A stretch of DNA of 64,000 bases from Antedon mediterranea. Its lineage: Eukaryota > Echinodermata > Crinoidea > Comatulida > Antedonidae. The stretch's first letter is position 1. Each line of letters opens with the position of its first letter. Positions 23,022 to 35,335 of this stretch are shown one piece after another. The notes beneath the pieces are model-generated. The model was not told the DNA's origin. It did not search any database and worked only from the letters and a program-made list of their open reading frames with translations. A program made the position numbers and the translations under genes. Location of the stretch: positions 23,780,101 to 23,844,100 of the forward strand of contig NC_092677.1 in the NCBI RefSeq assembly GCF_964355755.1, in the 5' to 3' direction.

Positions 23022-24443
23022 TTAGAATCCAAACACATTTATGGTGTCTCTCTTATAACTCTCCGCTTTCCATTGTGAAACTCCATATGGAATAGTTACG
23101 TAAGTTTGGTGAGGAAGCGATACGTCATGTTGGCTAGGGCACGTCAATTGTGCATACGACGAAGGCGGATAGCGAACCGACGGGTAAGAACTGTATGCGA
23201 TCGGGCTACGTGTGTCGTATAAGCTACGGAGTCTGTGAACGAATTCTTGGTTTGGACTTGGTGAGCCTCGGTTGTATGCTGACGGTATTGTAATATTAAG
23301 AGATTCAGATTTACGCGAAACTGGTTGAGTTTTAAGTGGAGGACTGTATGTAACAGTCGCATTTTCCTCCTTCACAATTTCCACCTTTTCCGTTAATCTA
23401 TCAGATTGTTCAAATTGTTTAACTTTCAAATTGTCGTTTGTAGGTTTACTCGACTTCTTAATTTCTTCTTCCTCGCATGAATGAGATCGCTTTCTTTTCA
23501 AACTTGGTTTTCCTAACAGATTTTCAATACTGAAAGAAGTCAATTTATGTGAAGTTGGTGGTTCCGAACGATTACTAATTTCGTTTATACAAATTTTTTT
23601 TTGAAAGTTTATACGTTCACTTTCGTCATTTGCTTTACATGGTAAAGTTAAATGATTACGTGCTGTACACTCGTACCGGTTTTCGTTGCTAGCGTCCTTA
23701 CCGGAATCCGCGCCATCTCGCAGGCCTAAATTTCCAGACGCACGCTCCACGCAATGATCGCCGTAATCGCGTACGTCTGTCCCAGGAGTACGCTTACCGG
23801 TGCGGTTTTCGCATGCTTTCCCGGTTACATTGATGTAATCACAGCTTGAGTTCTTATTATTCTCGTCACTTTCATTTTCTCTGTCAGATTTGTCCTCATT
23901 CGCGAATTCTGATCCACCGTCGTCACTTTTGTCGGTTTCGTCACTGTTGGTTGAATTTGGGAACGCTTTTGGTCGTCGCTTTCGTCGACGAAAATTTCCG
24001 TTTTCGAACATCTCTTCACAATCCGGAGCCAGTGTCCAGTAATTGCCTTTTCCGGGTTTTCCCTTTTCGCGTTGTAATTTTACGAAACAGTCATTGAGGC
24101 TGAGATTGTGTCGTATAGAGTTCTGCCAGCCTTGTTTGTTGTCATGGTAATAAGGAAAGTTATCCATAATGTATTGATATATTCCACTTAATGTTAGTTT
24201 CTTTTCACTGGATCCACGGATTGCCATAGCAATCAGAGCTATGTACGAATATGGCGGCTTCTGAGGAGTTTCCCTTCTCTCTAGGGACGGCAACAGTCCA
24301 AAATGATAACCGGCAGCTGCGGCAGCCGCAGTAGCGTATGCGTTGTCTCGAAGACCATAAAAACAAGGTGTCGAATAAGTTGGAAATTGTATGTGTCCAT
24401 AATGGTGTGGAAAAGCCTGGTAAAGACTGCTAAGAGAAGCCAT
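23022..24443 (-). CDS. foxl1: forkhead box transcription factor FoxL1
   Basis: A single-exon gene encoding 473 aa. I place the start at the ATG at 24443 (CAAGATGG context; protein MASLSSLYQ). The open frame continues upstream to 24488 and beyond but has no in-frame ATG there. Residues 62-155 form a complete forkhead DNA-binding domain, from [14 protein letters not shown] through recognition helix [15 protein letters not shown] (104-118) and wing residues [20 protein letters not shown] to a basic RRRKRRPK tail that can act as a nuclear localisation signal. The [10 protein letters not shown] entry and [14 protein letters not shown] exit point to FoxL1 rather than FoxC, FoxF or FoxQ1. Residues 39-44 are six alanines. 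FSIENLL (304-310) fits the eh1 Groucho/TLE-binding motif seen in this family. The middle is Asp/Glu/Ser/Asn-rich and looks disordered. FoxL1 acts in the nucleus, in mesodermal and gut mesenchyme patterning in animals studied. The intronless structure fits vertebrate FoxL1. Subfamily call not tested by phylogeny. Confidence 0.93.
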   Translation of the reverse strand: MASLSSLYQAFPHHYGHIQFPTYSTPCFYGLRDNAYATAAAAAAGYHFGLLPSLERRETPQKPPYSYIALIAMAIRGSSEKKLTLSGIYQYIMDNFPYYHDNKQGWQNSIRHNLSLNDCFVKLQREKGKPGKGNYWTLAPDCEEMFENGNFRRRKRRPKAFPNSTNSDETDKSDDGGSEFANEDKSDRENESDENNKNSSCDYINVTGKACENRTGKRTPGTDVRDYGDHCVERASGNLGLRDGADSGKDASNENRYECTARNHLTLPCKANDESERINFQKKICINEISNRSEPPTSHKLTSFSIENLLGKPSLKRKRSHSCEEEEIKKSSKPTNDNLKVKQFEQSDRLTEKVEIVKEENATVTYSPPLKTQPVSRKSESLNITIPSAYNRGSPSPNQEFVHRLRSLYDTRSPIAYSSYPSVRYPPSSYAQLTCPSQHDVSLPHQTYVTIPYGVSQWKAESYKRDTINVFGF

Positions 24444-24950
24444 CTTGAAGCAACTAAGTTGAATATGCTCAGCAGGCAACTCCGTCAATTTATGTCTGTA
24501 TCTGTTTCTAGAATGTGTGAAGTTATTATGATAAATAATTAGGCTTGTATATGTTAGAGCACTGAGCTAATCCACGAACGCCCTCCTGTCACCCGCAGAC
24601 CGTTTCAGAATAAGCTAACTGGAACGGTAGCAGCGGCTCTTATTCACCTTCTTGTTTTGTCTTCGCGATTTTTGTTTTAGGATTGTTTAAATGTTTTATG
24701 TTGAATTTGGATGACTTTCATAGCGGTATTGAAACCGTAACAATGCTTAAACAAAACAAGTTATATGGTTCCCATTCGCTGCCCGTGCGAAACGAACAAT
24801 ACACACTTATCTGCCTATTTCTACAAATTGCGCGCTCAGTCAGCCAATCAGAGAGGAGAATTTCCACAAAGTTTGTTTATAAAGTTCTAACATCAATTAA
24901 GCATGCCCACCCAAGTTGTTTTGTGTCTTGTTTATTTTGAAATTTTGTTG
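24444..24950 (-). promoter_or_regulatory. foxl1: foxl1 5' flank / putative promoter
   Basis: Sequence upstream of the foxl1 ATG on the minus strand. It holds an inverted CCAAT box (CCAATCAGA on the + strand near 24844) and a minus-strand TATAAA near 24880. The order (TATA further from the gene than CCAAT) is not the textbook one, so the transcription start is not resolved. Composition is more balanced than in the flanks. Inferred from position and motifs only. Confidence 0.35.
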
Positions 24951-25720
24951 AAAAGAAATTGACCACCCGGTCTGTATACGACTGGGGTTGTAGAACAGTT
25001 GCTTTACGCAAGCAAAAGGAAAGTTCACACTTGCCAAGCCTTCCTTCATTCTAAACACACAGAATGATTGACACCGGCAAACTGTTGTATTTCTTGACAC
25101 TTTGAATAGCCAGTAATTTTTTTACAAAAGGAACAAGTGTTAGTCAACTGTATGGCGATGTTTTTCTTAATCTTTGTTTTATTTGTACACCTTGTTTTCA
25201 CGCAGCTAAGAATATCACAGTACTTAAGTTTACATAACGTCGCCTTATTTAACAAAATGTCAAGCGCATTGTACGATATTATATTGAAACTTTGTTTAAT
25301 ATCTGAGTGACATAGTTTAATTCGCCGTCGGCTTATTAAAATTCAATAGCAATTTGTAAAGGTAATTTTAATTATGCTTGTAAAATTGTTTGCACCTGAT
25401 TGAATTTTTGTTATAAAATACAATTTTCATTCTTGAGGAGGTGATTGAATGTGGATGGAATGACGAAGTTTAAAAATAACGAATAAACAGAGCCATTACT
25501 CGTCTAAACAAGCATTAAACTAAAATAAGTTACTTGACAACACATGTATTATAATTCTATATTCTATCGATAAAAACTATCTTCTACAATTAAATTAACC
25601 TGTCCACAACAAAATGGCCTACCACTGCAGAATATCGTACAAAAATATACAGCAACGCGTTCAAACTGCACCTTGTAGGCCTATGCAATATAGGCCTATA
25701 AATAGGTTAAAACCATCCAG
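24951..25720. other. intergenic, nothing recognised
   Basis: Upstream flank of foxl1; overlapping minus-strand frames of 67 and 69 codons have no family features. Two TAGGCCTA palindromes close together near 25677 and 25692. Confidence 0.45.
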
Positions 25721-25900
25721 GATTAACATTCAATCTTCCGGATTGACATTCAAGCTTTCGGATTGACATTCAATCTTACGGATTGACATTTATTCTTCCA
25801 GGTTAACATTCAATCTTCCAGATTAAAACTCAATATTCCAGATTGACATTCAATCTTCCAGATTGATATTCAATCTTACAGATTGACGTTTAACATTCCC
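25721..25900. repeat. 20-bp minisatellite, nine units
   Basis: Nine consecutive 20-bp units of GATTGACATTCAATCTTCCA with point variation and no indels, so the register is exact from 25721 to 25900. Confidence 0.93.
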
Positions 25901-25924
25901 TGGTTAAAATAATATTTTATATAT

Positions 25925-25960
25925 CATAGAGATATTATAGTTCACTATAATATCTCTATG
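25925..25960. repeat. perfect 16-bp hairpin palindrome
   Basis: CATAGAGATATTATAG at 25925-25940 is followed by a 4-nt loop and its exact complement at 25945-25960. It lies 24 bp after the 20-bp array. It may form a cruciform; no following T-run or other terminator context is relevant in a eukaryote. Confidence 0.85.
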
Positions 25961-26784
25961 TATATATACAGTATAATCATTTTTCGCGAATACGTAAACG
26001 TTACAAACACTAGTCTTTTATACGCAAATGTGTCGGGTGAAACTCTTCATGTGTGCGTTGCGTTGAGGAGAAGAAGTCGAAGAGGGGAAGAGTGTTCAAA
26101 CAATAATGATATAGGCCTATATCATGACTTTGCTGAACTAATATAAATTGTTGTATAGACCTAAAAATAGGCGCGACCGATAACAATGAGATTAACCTAC
26201 CCCTTTTTTAATGGCGGATCAAGAAATTGGATTGTATAAAAGCTCAAAGCTCAACATAAAATAATATTTAGGTCTATAAATAATACCGTAAGAACAACAA
26301 TTAAATTCTTTTGTGTAAATTTGATCACAATTTGGTCACATTAAACAATTTCAGAGGAGGGGTGCGGAAAACGCGTCCCTCTTTGGATCCGCCATTGTCT
26401 GTATAGAAAAGATAAATTCAGTTGCACTATATTATCACAGCTTTATATACTATAAAGCATAAATCAGGATGTATTCTGTTTAATAAAAGGCGTTTTAAAA
26501 ACACAACTTGGACTTTATATAAACAACGTCCACAAAAGAGCAATTGTTGCACCCCAGCACCCATGTGCATTTTGACCGTATCAATTTCTTTCTTTTCCTG
26601 AAGCTCTTCAACAAGCACGTCAATCTTACTTTCTTACTTTGCTGTCATTGCTGTAAAATATAGGACGGTGCGTAATACGGTAGCATGACTGACAGGCGTA
26701 CTCGTGCGCATGCGTCAGCGCAATATTACCAGATTATTAACGTGTTAGACTGACGATCTTTTATGTCCGAATACTAATATACCA
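25961..26784. other. intergenic, nothing recognised
   Basis: Includes chance frames at 25958-26146 and 26427-26618 (minus). A GC-richer patch at 26345-26400 and CGCATGCG-like sites near 26705 are not identified. Confidence 0.4.
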
Positions 26785-27113
26785 TGCACATTTATATAGC
26801 GCTCTGTTCATGGATAAACATGCTCAAAGGCGCTTAACAAATAGTTCATTTTATATAGCGCATATAATAAGCAAGCTCTCAATGCGCTGCACATTATTAC
26901 CCCGGGCATTTTTTAGATCAAACACGTATGGAAATACTCCCATAATGCAGCTAGTAACCAGCGCAAGTGTCTTGATCTAACCATTTATACACCTGGGTGA
27001 AGATAGGTAAATGTAAGTAAAGTATCTTGCCTAAGGATACAACCAATGAGTTGGATTCGAACCACGATCTCACGATAATTAATCCAACGTCTGCTGTATT
27101 CCTCTTAGGATAA
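26785..27113 (-). mobile_element. tRNA-derived SINE
   Basis: Read on the minus strand, the element starts with a tRNA-like head near 27113 whose B box GTGGTTCGAATCCAAC is intact (27068-27053). A conserved body follows (CTTAGGCAAGATACTTTACT, then CACCCAGGTGT). The tail motif TGAGC..GCGCTATATAAATG occurs twice: at 26788-26835 (ACATTTATATAGCGC...TCAAAGGCGCTTA) and again, diverged, at 26849-26895. This head-body-tail plan with TATATAGCGC and AAAGGCGCTT is common in SINEs of marine invertebrates and fish. RNA polymerase III-type, non-autonomous, retroposed by a LINE. Confidence 0.75.
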
Positions 27114-30100
27114 CTCAATAATCAACAACAATAATGGACAGCGGTATTAATTTATAATACAATGAATTAAATTGAAGATAACATTTGGAAAATAGATACA
27201 TAAAATAATAGTAACCAGCAAAAAAGTAAAATAATAAGGGCACTTGATCGAAACTCACGACCTATGACATCTTATGTAAGCTTTTGGCATAATATTGTTA
27301 GCTAGCCCTAAACTTATCAAACACTTTGACCATGGTTCCTAGGGATTTTGTCTCCATATTTTGGTCCATTTTTAAATCGCCCCACAAGACTGATAACGTG
27401 ACTAATGTTTTATCTCTTCCAAGACCGTACGAGTATACATGGGTGGGCAAACGTAAGTTAGTTTACTTCACGATGTTTTTATATACTATCTGTTGAGAGC
27501 ATTAAAACCCCAAAAATTTATAAATAAACTAAAAGCAAATAACGTGGCCTGCATGACGACAGATCCGGCGAGAGAGAACATAATGTAAGCCAAAGCTGTG
27601 TCAGATAGGCCTAAACAAACTTTTGTCTAGTTCTCATTGCGTGCATGGTGCGCCTATTCGATCAATGAAAATGTTTGATAAATTTAAAGATGTATTGTCC
27701 CCCAAAAACATGAAAAACGAAGATTAATGAAATCAGAGTTCATTGTGCAGCTTTAATTTTTAAAAAACCGGAAAAAATAATGTTTTCACTATATAAAAGA
27801 CAAAATAAATGTTTAAATTCAATGACAAACTAATTGGCTGGCTTCCAATTTGACTACTTTTTGTTAGTGAATACAAATTATTTAACATTAAATTTCATAT
27901 TCAACAAAAAATGTTTACAACATATTTTTTTCAGGTTGACAATACATCTTTAACCAAAAGAAAAAAAAGGAATTTCTTCTCAACAAAACATTCTTAAAAT
28001 CTTGAATTTTGAAATCTCCTTCTTATCTCTCTGATCTGATATACCAGGCATCATCTTCATCACCATAATCAACATTGACCATCTTTTTTAATCTCTTTCT
28101 CATTTTCTCGCATCTTATACATCGACATTGTTTAATTGTTTTAAATCTTAAACTGCAATTAGAAATATTTAGTGAACATGTGTTCGTTCATCTTCGTTGT
28201 CAACGTAGACTTAACACACCCAAGCCTATTATACAAAATAATAACGCTTGTTAATATGATTACTAATTTAAAAGCCTGATGAATGTGAGTTTAATAGGGG
28301 TTACTGTGTTGTTGTGATTGTTATTGATTGTAATAAAGGTGTTTATAATTGGCGTGGTGCTTGACAGTCGGTGGTAGGTAACTTTTGATCAGCTCATACT
28401 ATTTGACATCAATTAGGGTTTACATCAAACTTGCCATCAATTGCACCATGATGGTGTTTTAACTGTTTCTAGGTAGGCTTAATTAGCGTCGCTGTTCGGC
28501 TAATTTTGACTCGGCCTGCTCATTCACCAAAATGTGGTTAACAAAGCGCGATGTTATGACAGCAAAACTCGTTCATGTACAAGGTGGACAACCTTCGGCT
28601 AAAGTTAATAACTGAAGAACGTTATTGAGCCAGATATAAATTTTATATGTTCATGAATGTTGTCATATCTTTAATTAACATACATAGCTACTGTATTTCT
28701 GAAGATACAGGAGACCCTGGCAATGAAATAATATTATCACATAGACTACTTTAGTTCAATTGACCCCATATGATAACGGTACTATTACAGTTCTGGCTAC
28801 TGGATTATGAACTCGTAAATGAAGATAAACCAGACATTATGTTATTGTTAAAGTCGTTGGTTCACGACTAGATTTGTCACGTTTAAAAATTTCTATTAGT
28901 CATCGATATAAAAATAGTCGTTTTTACCTTATGAATTGAAGATCTACTTTTTCCAAATTTTGTCTTACCTTAGTAATTCTTAATCTTACTTTAGCAAAGT
29001 CAAGAGGATGAGTAAAATTCGTAAGGTGCCTCTTTCATAAAAATTTTGTGTTTATCAAGGTTGTTTTTAAATGTATTTATACTGTGCTGACTACAACCCA
29101 TCAAGGTATTGAGTTCCATTTATTGATAACTTGGTGTCTTGAAGCACTATTCCAATGATATTAAATACAAGCAAATGAATATAGAAAATAAGATAAAGAG
29201 AGTACTGTAACTTGAAAAAAGTAAGGTCGTTTCTTCGTTTTTTCGTCCTTGTCATTTTTCTGAGGATCTTTTAGTTTAAATCGATGTTTGCTGGATACTT
29301 TTTTTTAGCATTGTTGCAGAAATTGGACATACAATTTTCCTAAATCTTTGCTTAGGATAAGAGATAAGAATTCTTAAACGAATTAAACCTAATTCTTGAA
29401 ATCAATTATCTCTTCCTTGTTCAAACACACTTTAAACATTGTAGTCTTTTTGTAACTATCTTGTTAACATTTTTTTTCCAAACGTTTGTATGAATATTAG
29501 TATGTCTCATGACAGATAGAAAAAGTGTCAGCTTTCTGCATATTTTGTTTAGCGAATAACAATAATTAAATTATGATTAAACCTTTAAATAAAGTGAAAT
29601 AACTACTCAACGATTATATTAATTAACCTAATTTTTATTTAAAAAGATTAGTACGGTACTTTCTCCTTTACCGTTTTTGGTCCCCCTTTATTCACGTCAA
29701 GAAGAGCTTTTTTATCATTACTTGTTAGGTCCCGCTTGATTTATGAATTACACCTCTGTGTTTGTCGTAAATATCGGCCTAACATGGAAAGTTCAAACAC
29801 AGTTTGGTTGTTGGTTACGACATGATCTGTATTTAATAGCTTCGAAATAGAAGACGGAGTAGTCGGGGGTCAGTGACAAACAGCAAAGTATCAACACGGT
29901 ACACCAATAGTTTATAGCATGTTTATTTTCAGCTGTTTGAATCGTAAACACGACGAATATGTGTTTTGCAATTTTTATTGACGTCGGAATGCACCGATCA
30001 CAGAAAGAATGAAAAACGTGTGCATTTTCATCACGTCATAAAGACGCACTAAATCATACCATAAACGAGGTGTTTAAAACATCACTAACCCGAGATTTAA

Positions 30101-30800
30101 ATATTTTTGTTGAAATGGGTAGAGGATTTAGTGGGTGGTCAGGAAATCTGTGGTTTACATTTTCTTTTTGAAAAGTAAACTAGGAGGACTCTGACGTCAC
30201 CAACACGTGATTACGTGCGATGCAGCAACAATTAGGTTATCTGCTGTAATATATTATATTAAGATCTTATTTAGTAAAATAAATTAATACAAATAGGTTG
30301 GTCATGTAAATTAGAAGTCAAGTTGATGGTACTGATATTCATTAGAATTCTCAAAAAATGCATCATGTTTCAAATGGATATTTGAAAATAAATGAATTAG
30401 AATTGATAGCCAGTTTCTTATGGGCTACGACGCAAATTACGTTTGGAAAAAATAAAATTTTAATTGACTTTAAAATTGAAACAAAATTGAAACGAATACT
30501 GCAGTATTTAAAGATACTATGCACATGCCATTTTCCTAAGATATACAATATTATATAGATTAAATACTAAATGAGATTTGGAGACAATTGCGATCTAAAA
30601 ATAATTATTTCGCCCGTATCTTGAGTAGCGAATGTTCCGGTATGTTTCGTAAACTGTTTATTCTAAAAGACCAACATTAAAAGTTGATTGTTGATAACGG
30701 TAAATTAATTACAAACGTTGATCCTCTGCGTACCGCGCCGGTTGTTTCATAAAATGTCATAAAATATCCATTTTATTAAATGTTCTTAATTTTAAATAAA
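27114..30800. other. intergenic; possible foxl1 distal regulatory DNA
   Basis: No gene recognised in 3.7 kb. The stretch 28360-28570 is more balanced in composition and dense in possible binding sites (CTTTTGATCAGC TCF-like, TTAATTAGCG homeodomain-like, TGTGGTTAAC Runx-like). A palindromic TGACGTCA lies at 30192. Any regulatory role is inference. Confidence 0.3.
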
Positions 30801-30967
30801 GTTTTTAATAAAAGTGATAGAAGTTTTTAATAAAAATGATAACAGTTTTTAATAAAAGTGATAGAGGTTTTTAATAAAAGTGATAAAAGTTTTTAATAAA
30901 AGTGATAAAGTTTTTAATAAAAGTGATAGAAGATTTTAATAAAAGTGGTAACAGTTTTTAATAAATG
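30801..30967. repeat. 22-bp A/T minisatellite, about eight units
   Basis: Repeats of GTTTTTAATAAAAGTGATAG plus AA, with one- or two-base length variation between units. Confidence 0.9.
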
Positions 30968-33352
30968 TTAATAGGCTACTATTATAATAGTAGCGGCCTA
31001 TATTTTCTGGTTACTATCAATAATTATGATTGGAAAAAATCTGTTTTTAATTATTACACAAAATGGAAAACTAAATGTTAAGAATGTTATTAAAGCTGTA
31101 CGCTTTTTTAAGATCCATACCATTACTTTGCAAAACTTGCCAGACTCTAAATTGGCCATTTGTATTACAAGCCTATTGTAACAAATTGGAAAAGTCATTT
31201 TTGAATTTGTATGTATATTAGTTACTTAGTAGGCATAGGCTTACTGTGATGTTTTGAATTCTAAAAACTTGAGATATACTGTCGTGAGGTGGTTTCCCGA
31301 ATGATCGTAAAATCAAAACGGTACTGGGTATGACCAACTAGCGTTATTGTCACCGGCTAGTCATCCATTCATAGAAATACTAATGTAGTAGCCTACCTGT
31401 ACGGTGACCATAGAATGTGACCCGAGGCATGACTAACTACGAATTTTAGATGATAGAAAGTTGAGAAAAAATGTTACGAGTAGTTGTACGACATGAAGAT
31501 GTTTATGAAATTATGTCAATAATGTTTACACACTAGGCATACAAATAGTAATGTTTGTTAGTAAAAATAATTTTGAGTTAATAAGAATAAGATATAAGGA
31601 AGAAAAGCAAAGAGACTATGGAGCGGCTATTCCTGAATATACAATACTAAAGTATCGTAGATTTAAATTATAAATTTTAGGCGATCTTGTCAAAGGTCAA
31701 GCGCCATATAGCCTGCCACGTTTCGGGCTAATCGAATGTCTGATTATTTTCCTTGATACCATAATAGCAATTTATGTTTATAAGCGACCTGTTATATTCA
31801 ATTCAATTATTCGTTACGACACCTATAGAATAAATACTTTTACACTAACATTTTAAAGAAACATGGAAAGTAGGCAGGCCTATTAGGCATACTGACAAAC
31901 GATATTGCATAACACTATAACACTCTTCGTAGGCCTACTATATCAGTATTATATATATGTATTTAATATAATATATGTATATAATAGATTTCCAAATATC
32001 AAATAAATAATTAACTTACAAATTCTGTTCCTTTTCTAAATAAATACTATACTTCTAAATCTATTTCTGTATAGTGTAACAAACAGCGCCCCTTACGATT
32101 ACGGAAGCACAAACTTTGTTTTCATTGTCTTAGACCGTACACAAGCTCACCCCAGTTTCACATTTAAACCGCTAATACAATTTGAAATTCCTAAACAATT
32201 TTTAATTTATAGATATATCGTTCCCCTGGTTAAAAAAATTGACTGTTCTCATTTGAACCGATAAATATACGGATGCAAAAGACTAATTATTTGTTTTATA
32301 ACTCCCCAACAGAAACTGTTATTAATTCATCCACTGCTTTCATCTTTCATCAATAATTTTCGGATACTCTGATTCAGTGCTCCGATTTTGAAAATATTTA
32401 CAACAAGCTGATCATGCAATAGAACAATTAAATATAACAGTCTAATAGAACCATTGTTATCGTGCAATAGAACCAATGTGATTGATACAAAATGAACCCA
32501 TTTAATAGAAAGGATACACCCAGGTTTGTTATAACAATAACGATGATACAATTATCAAATCGAAATAATGACCATAACATTGTTGATACACACGTGGAAA
32601 AATAATCTAAAACTCAAATTATCTATTATAATATATATTAGTGTATTAATATTGTTATTAATATGATGACCTTTGTTATCAGTGCCTTTAGTAAATCATG
32701 ACCTTTTTTTTATAACACACTTGACCTATTAGTTTAGTACCTGTCAGTCATTAACTTGGGATGTTAAGATATAACGACGTCGTGTGTATCTGCCAAAAAA
32801 TATGAAATAAATATAAACATACGTAATCCACCTAACGGAGATCACCCATTGTTGACACAGATCAGATAACAATCATTGTATTGAAATCAGGGAAAGAGTT
32901 GGATCTCACTCTTCCCTGATTTAAATATAGATTAAATACAGCTTGGTATAATTTCCTATTCAGTGACTTACCACGATTAAGTTTACGAGTTTGCACAATG
33001 TAAGACGATTTCAAGTGGTCATTAGCGTCTAATTTCATGATCTTCCTAATCTGGTTGAGCCTCTGACACGAGAAAGGGATTATCACTCTTTATCCATGTT
33101 TATTTACGAACTTAAAAGTGACAAAATCTTGCATAAGTTCTGCCCTGAGGCAATGTATTTTACAGGGTACTCTATTAACATAAAATATATAATTGCTCCA
33201 TAATTTGAATCAACTGGAAATCTTTTTTTAGTCAAGTGAAATCTTTATTTTTGTTTGCAAAATGAGCTTTTTGGATTTATTAATTAATAATTAATTGTCC
33301 ATGTTTTTTTATTGGGAGACAATTTTAATACTGTACACTTTAATAAAACAAT
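30968..33352. other. intergenic, nothing recognised
   Basis: A+T-rich. Minus-strand frames at 30998-31198, 32327-32551 and 32862-33086 have no family features. An inverted repeat of AAATCAGGGAAAGAGT type (32884-32921) is short and isolated. Confidence 0.45.
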
Positions 33353-33446
33353 AAATGTGATGTTCCCATAATCACGTCATATCACTACCATATTTGGGAA
33401 CATCACACGTTTTGTCAAACTAATTCGACAGTGTAGAGACAGAGCT
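33353..33446 (-). mobile_element. MITE family A, copy 2 (one end missing)
   Basis: Retains the internal CATATCACTACCATATTTGG module, the CATCACACGTTTTGTCAAACT stretch and a worn right terminus ending AGACAGAGCT. The left terminal repeat is absent. Same orientation as copy 1. Confidence 0.65.
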
Positions 33447-34783
33447 GTACGTTAGTTTCCAATGTGCAACTTGGTAACATTAATAATAATATAGTGTCGT
33501 AGCCATTAGAAGTAAGTGGTGCGGTGATCGCAAGAAAACGGGCCACAGGGTGAAAAAATGATTAGGTTCTTTACAAACCATACTTGTGACTATTCCATTA
33601 ATTTTTTGTCGGGGCTATTTTGAGCGTCATTTTTTTTTTCTTTTTATGCATCCACCATAAATATCATTTAAACCAAAAATGAAATCTGCATTGTTATAGA
33701 GCAAATACACATACCGCCCTCTTTATTCCAGTTGAGAAGAACTATACGGAACCAGTAATTGCGAGCTAAAACTGGTCCAATTGGTCCGGACAATTCTTGT
33801 GACGAAACTATTTAAAATTTGCTATTGCATGAACTGTGCCACTTTTTTTTTTTCGTTTAGTTATTTGAAGTCTACCGGACTGGTCCTTTTTTTCGATAAA
33901 GAAAGCATTTTTCACTAGGCAAATTTATTCGCGTGAATCGAAAGCGTTGACTAATGCGCCTGTTTATTAATATGTGATGTGTATAAGAAAATGCGCAACC
34001 ATTCAAAACCCAGGAATGTTTCATTCTCGCGATTTTATTCTGTAATGGATCGGGGCTTGAACCGTTTAAATTTCGGTGTGATTTCTTGTTAAATAAACGT
34101 TTTGCGGCCTGGGCAATTTATAAACGCGTAGATATAAGTCATTGGGCGAATCAAATGCTTTGTATATGCCCAGATTAAAAAAAAAAATATAAATATAAAA
34201 TTATAAATAAATATAAAATTGAATACAAATTGTTTTTGTTTTTTTTTAATGAAAAAATGTCATGCTGTTTTATTAGATAATTGGTAAAGATGCTCTGCTT
34301 CCAACATTTCAGGTCATGTCAAGTTCCACTATTGTTTTTTTCTCACGACTCCCAGATATGTTTTTAAAGAGTTTGTTTAAAATTGTCTTGAATGTTTGTC
34401 TTGGAAACGAATTGTCTATTAGGGCAGGTATTACCTTTGCTATTGGCAATATGTGACTGGCAAGCAATACGCCTACATAAAAATAATACTGTATTGATTA
34501 AAGTACAAGCAGTAAGCAACTATTTTTTAAACTGTTTAATATGTAGATTGGGGAATTACTTTAAATAATAGTTTTAATATTTATAGTTAAATTTGTTTAT
34601 GTAATCCTCGTAATAGTAAGTGTAATATTTTAATATACAATAATATTTACCTCAATAAAGTATTCGGATCGCTGAATTTTATATATTATAATTATTGGGT
34701 TTTTTTTGTCACCTTTTTTTGGTCACTTCTATCTATTTCTTCATATTATTATTATAGATTTATTTTTGTAATGTTTGTTTCTG
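33447..34783. other. intergenic, nothing recognised
   Basis: A+T-rich with A- and T-runs. The patch 33990-34090 is more balanced but unidentified. Confidence 0.45.
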
Positions 34784-35335
34784 TTTTTTACTTTGTTTTC
34801 TGCTGTTTTCAATCATTACCATAATATTAAATGTTGAAAATTATGCATTTCCGAGAATATTATTAAATCGTTCGTTTCTCAGAGTAATTCATTCTTCAAA
34901 AATTAATTGACCTTTAGTTTTGTAGTGCTTGAAAATTTGGATAATGTATTTTTAGATTGTATTTATAATTTATTTCATAGAATTGCCAGTAATGTATACA
35001 CGTTTGAGTAAGGTTGTTTTACTAGTTAAATTATTATACATTTAATTTTTGTGTGAAAGTTGTTGTTGTTTACTTTGTTTTCTAGCTGTTTTTAATCATT
35101 ACCATAATGTTAAATGTTGTAAATTATGCATTTCCGTTAATATTATTTAAGCGTTCGTTTCTCAGAGTCATTCATTCTTCAAAACAATTGATCTTTTAGT
35201 TTGTTTTTTTAATGCTTGAACAATTTGGATTATGTATTTATAGATTGTGCTATATTTACAGTATTTCATAGAATTTCCAATAATTTATACAACACCTTTT
35301 AGCTAAGTTTGTTCGGTAGTTTTACTAATTCAGTT
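34784..35335. repeat. diverged direct tandem duplication of about 275 bp
   Basis: Copy 1 (34784-35035) and copy 2 (35062-35335) align along their length. Shared landmarks are TACTTTGTTTTCT, AATCATTACCATAAT, AAATTATGCATTTCCG, TCGTTTCTCAGAGT and TTTCATAGAATT in the same order. By eye about 15-20 percent of positions differ, so the duplication is old. No coding capacity. Confidence 0.8.

Noticed and set aside
24444-24488. Longer FoxL1 start giving 15 extra residues ([14 protein letters not shown])
   Set aside because: Position 24488 is a TTG, not ATG; the first ATG in frame is at 24443 and has a good initiation context.
23144-24542. Other frames of 64-83 codons overlapping foxl1 on both strands
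   Set aside because: They are shadows of the forkhead coding sequence in other frames.
30358-30558. Opposing frames of 61-66 codons over the same A+T-rich segment
   Set aside because: Lys/Ile/Asn-rich composition on both strands, no domain, typical chance frames.
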